Shown here: in pieces, positions 32,987-33,894 of the stretch
Layout of the letters: each line of letters begins with the position of its first letter
Position numbering within the stretch: position 1 is the stretch's first letter
Virus record (IMG/VR): IMGVR_UViG_3300046733_000114
Span: 1 to 33,894 of that record
Source: a virus
DNA: 33,894 nt
Reading direction: 5' to 3' (one strand)
The notes under the pieces: model-generated
What the model was told of the DNA's origin: nothing
The model's database searches: none
Seen by the model: only the letters and a program-made list of their open reading frames with translations
Translations under genes and position numbers: made by a program

Positions 32987-33154
32987 ATGGCAGCTAAGAA
33001 AAAAGGATTGTGGGATAACATCCACGCTAAACGTAAACGCATTGCAAAAGGAAGTGGCGAGAAGATGAGAAAACCAGGAACAAAGGGTGCTCCAACACAG
33101 AAAGCACTAAAGAAAGCAAAGGTCCCTAAGCGTAAGAAGAAGAAGTCTTACTAA
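32987..33154 (+). CDS. Small lysine-rich protein, last gene before the end region
   Basis: A 55-aa frame starting 2 nt after the previous stop. It begins M-A-A-K-K-K-G-L-W-D-N-I-H-A-K-R-K-R, goes on G-S-G-E-K-M-R-K-P-G-T-K-G-A-P-T, and ends K-V-P-K-R-K-K-K-K-S-Y. The G-L-W-x-N-I-H-A-K-R and G-E-K-M-R-K-P-G motifs recur in small proteins of marine phages, always of unknown role. About 22 of 55 residues are Lys or Arg. The upstream SD is weak (AAGGAAG 6 nt before ATG). Likely a nucleic-acid-binding or head-packaged protein. Confidence 0.72.
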   Translation: MAAKKKGLWDNIHAKRKRIAKGSGEKMRKPGTKGAPTQKALKKAKVPKRKKKKSY

Positions 33155-33170
33155 GGTCTGTAGACATAGC

Positions 33171-33216
33171 CTAGAAAGCTCTGTAATGCTCACTGAGAGC
33201 GATATGGACTTTCTAG
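33171..33216 (+). other. Long-loop inverted repeat upstream of P3
   Basis: CTAGAAAG (33171-33178) is the perfect complement of CTTTCTAG (33209-33216), with an inner CTCT/AGAG pairing (33179-33182 region with 33196-33199). It follows the last gene by 16 nt and has no T run. A 3'-end structure protecting the late mRNA or a protein-binding site would fit. Confidence 0.45.
33172..33201 (+). repeat. 30-bp imperfect direct repeat, copy A
   Basis: Starts TAGAA, then CTCT, AATG and ends CTGAGAGC. It matches copy B at 33553-33582 at about 22 of 30 positions with no gap, 381 bp apart, in a region without genes. The shared blocks are TAGAA, CTCT, AATG and CTGAGAGC. Confidence 0.45.
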
Positions 33217-33237
33217 GTATACTTGTATATTTATGAA

Positions 33238-33256
33238 TTAGTGCTTCTCTCTGAGG
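33238..33256 (+). promoter_or_regulatory. Phage RNA polymerase promoter P3 (phiOR-like)
   Basis: TTAGTGCTTCTCTCTGAGG shares the first 13 bases with P2 and P4 but ends CTCTGAGG rather than CTATAGAG. No gene lies downstream before P4, so it may serve replication priming or packaging, like T7 phiOR near the right end, rather than gene expression. Confidence 0.65.
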
Positions 33257-33380
33257 ATATAAGCAGCGTTTATAAAAAAATGGTACAAAATTGTGAGGGG
33301 GCATCTACATATAACGTGCGAAAATTTCCCCCATGCCACCCCGCTATACAATATATCTATAAAAAAAGCTGTATCAGCGC

Positions 33381-33423
33381 GTTAATACACTAACATAGTA
33401 ACACAATAGCACGTTAACACGTG
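33381..33423 (+). repeat. Patch of short TAACA/GTTAA repeats with an inverted repeat
   Basis: GTTAATACAC, TAACATAG, TAACACAATAG and GTTAACAC follow one another, and CACGT, TAAC, ACGTG (33410-33423) is a perfect 5-bp inverted repeat. T7 has arrays of short imperfect repeats next to its terminal redundancy; this patch is in the matching place but shorter. Confidence 0.35.
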
Positions 33424-33457
33424 AGCACTATCTCTTTTCAGCACTAGTCCGAATTGC

Positions 33458-33476
33458 TTAGTGCTTCTCTATGAGG
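33458..33476 (+). promoter_or_regulatory. Phage RNA polymerase promoter P4 (phiOL-like)
   Basis: TTAGTGCTTCTCTATGAGG shares 13 starting bases with P2 and P3 and the GAGG end with P3. It lies 220 bp after P3 on the same strand with no gene between. If early genes follow beyond the window, this is the counterpart of T7 phiOL near the left end. Confidence 0.68.
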
Positions 33477-33552
33477 GAAGGATATATATTAAACACACAC
33501 ACCCCCCCCATATAAAATAGAAGTAAAAGAGAAGTAAAGGTTACATAGGGCA

Positions 33553-33582
33553 TAGAAGCCTCTAGAATGGCCGCTGAGAGCC
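33553..33582 (+). repeat. 30-bp imperfect direct repeat, copy B
   Basis: Second copy of the element at 33172-33201, sharing TAGAA, CTCT, AATG and CTGAGAGC. Unlike copy A it is not flanked by the CTAGAAAG/CTTTCTAG inverted repeat. Confidence 0.45.
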
Positions 33583-33703
33583 AAAAGTTGTTTATGGTAC
33601 TAGATGACCTAAAAAGTATTTCCGTTGATTTAGCTATATTTGCCTACCTATCTCATTTTTTTTTATAGTCTAAAAAGCTAAGTATTATGGGGGCTATAGA
33701 AAG

Positions 33704-33712
33704 TTATCCACA
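33704..33712 (+). promoter_or_regulatory. Perfect DnaA-box sequence
   Basis: TTATCCACA is the strict E. coli-type DnaA box. It is followed by AGGT and then an AT-rich stretch (33715-33750). A near-copy, TTATCCATA followed by GGT, lies at 33854-33862. One 9-mer could occur by chance, so binding is only suggested. Confidence 0.4.
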
Positions 33713-33894
33713 GGTAAAATAAAAATAAATTCAATTATTTTGTATTTTTCGCTTGCAATAAAATTCAGTCTATGCTCTAAGTAAATCAACAAATAACAAC
33801 ACAAGGAATTCACATATAGCAGATATTCAATAAATCGGGTTTAGTTTAATGGTTTATCCATAGGTCACCTTAGCATATTAAGACATCACTCGCG

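Larger units (their letters stand above)
33155..33894. other. Gene-free end region: probable concatemer junction and origin
   Basis: About 740 bp with no plausible gene on either strand. It contains a long inverted repeat (33171-33216), promoter P3, a patch of TAACA/GTTAA-like short repeats with an inverted repeat (33381-33423), promoter P4, an (AC)n/C8 tract (33493-33509), a second copy of a 30-bp element, a T9 tract (33656-33664), a perfect DnaA-box sequence and an AT-rich tract. In T7 the same place holds phiOR, the terminal repeat, short-repeat arrays, phiOL and host promoters. No convincing host -35/-10 pair was found; TATGCT at 33771 lacks a well-spaced -35. Confidence 0.55.

Noticed and set aside
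33107-33304. 65-aa minus-strand frame in the end region
   Set aside because: No SD, crosses promoter P3 and the Lys-rich gene, and the product has no recognisable features.
33361-33378. Minus-strand terminator (GCTG-ATA-CAGC then T7)
   Set aside because: The stem is only 4 bp and no minus-strand gene leads into it.
33493-33509. AC repeat followed by C8
   Set aside because: Low-complexity tract; interesting only as part of the end region and possibly length-unstable in sequencing.

Overview
The window is most of the genome of a lytic, T7-like podovirus (Autographivirales type). The evidence is a single-subunit T7-class RNA polymerase, a T7-class DNA polymerase, and the T7 virion gene order: connector, scaffold, capsid, tail tubes A and B, internal core proteins, fibre, small TM protein, terminases. 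No integrase, repressor or tRNA gene was seen. The polymerase lies downstream of the replication genes and directly before the structural genes, as in phiKMV-like phages and unlike T7. Small basic Lys-rich proteins, a GH19-like endolysin and a GTA-type holin resemble aquatic or marine podophages. The host cannot be named from sequence alone; strong AAAGGAGG-type Shine-Dalgarno (SD) sites suggest a bacterium with ordinary translation initiation, probably a proteobacterium. All confident genes are on the + strand.

Layout. 1-4152: end of a DnaB-like helicase, an HTH plus calcineurin-like phosphoesterase, a 70-aa protein, family A DNA polymerase. 4149-8932: a phage-type promoter, a candidate ssDNA-binding protein, a 5'-3' exonuclease, an overlapping candidate membrane protein, endonuclease VII and the RNA polymerase. 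8934-13491: a second phage-type promoter, two small proteins, a GNAT acetyltransferase, a gp7.3-position protein, connector, scaffold and capsid, closed by an intrinsic terminator at the position of T7 T-phi. 13564-28868: tail tubes A and B, three internal virion proteins and a 1468-aa fibre. 28909-33154: TM protein, terminases, an unknown coiled-coil protein, endolysin, holin and two small basic proteins. 33155-33894: about 740 bp without a gene, holding two more phage-type promoters, hairpins, a 30-bp imperfect repeat pair, a short-repeat patch and a perfect DnaA-box sequence. This stretch looks like the T7 right-end/left-end junction.

How it works together. Four near-identical 19-nt sites (TTARTGCTTCTCT core plus a CTATAG-like start) are the probable promoters of the phage polymerase. 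One drives the block that includes the polymerase gene itself, one drives the virion genes, and two flank the presumed genome-end region where T7 has its phiOR and phiOL promoter/origins. Helicase, polymerase, exonuclease and endonuclease VII would replicate and resolve concatemers. The terminases package DNA, and the GH19-like enzyme and holin(s) lyse the host.

The least explained items are three intergenic cassettes (G/C hairpin, then TAAAGGAG, then a GTG or TTG start) before the gp16-like, fibre and TM-protein genes; the membrane-protein frame across the exonuclease/endonuclease junction; and the structured end region.
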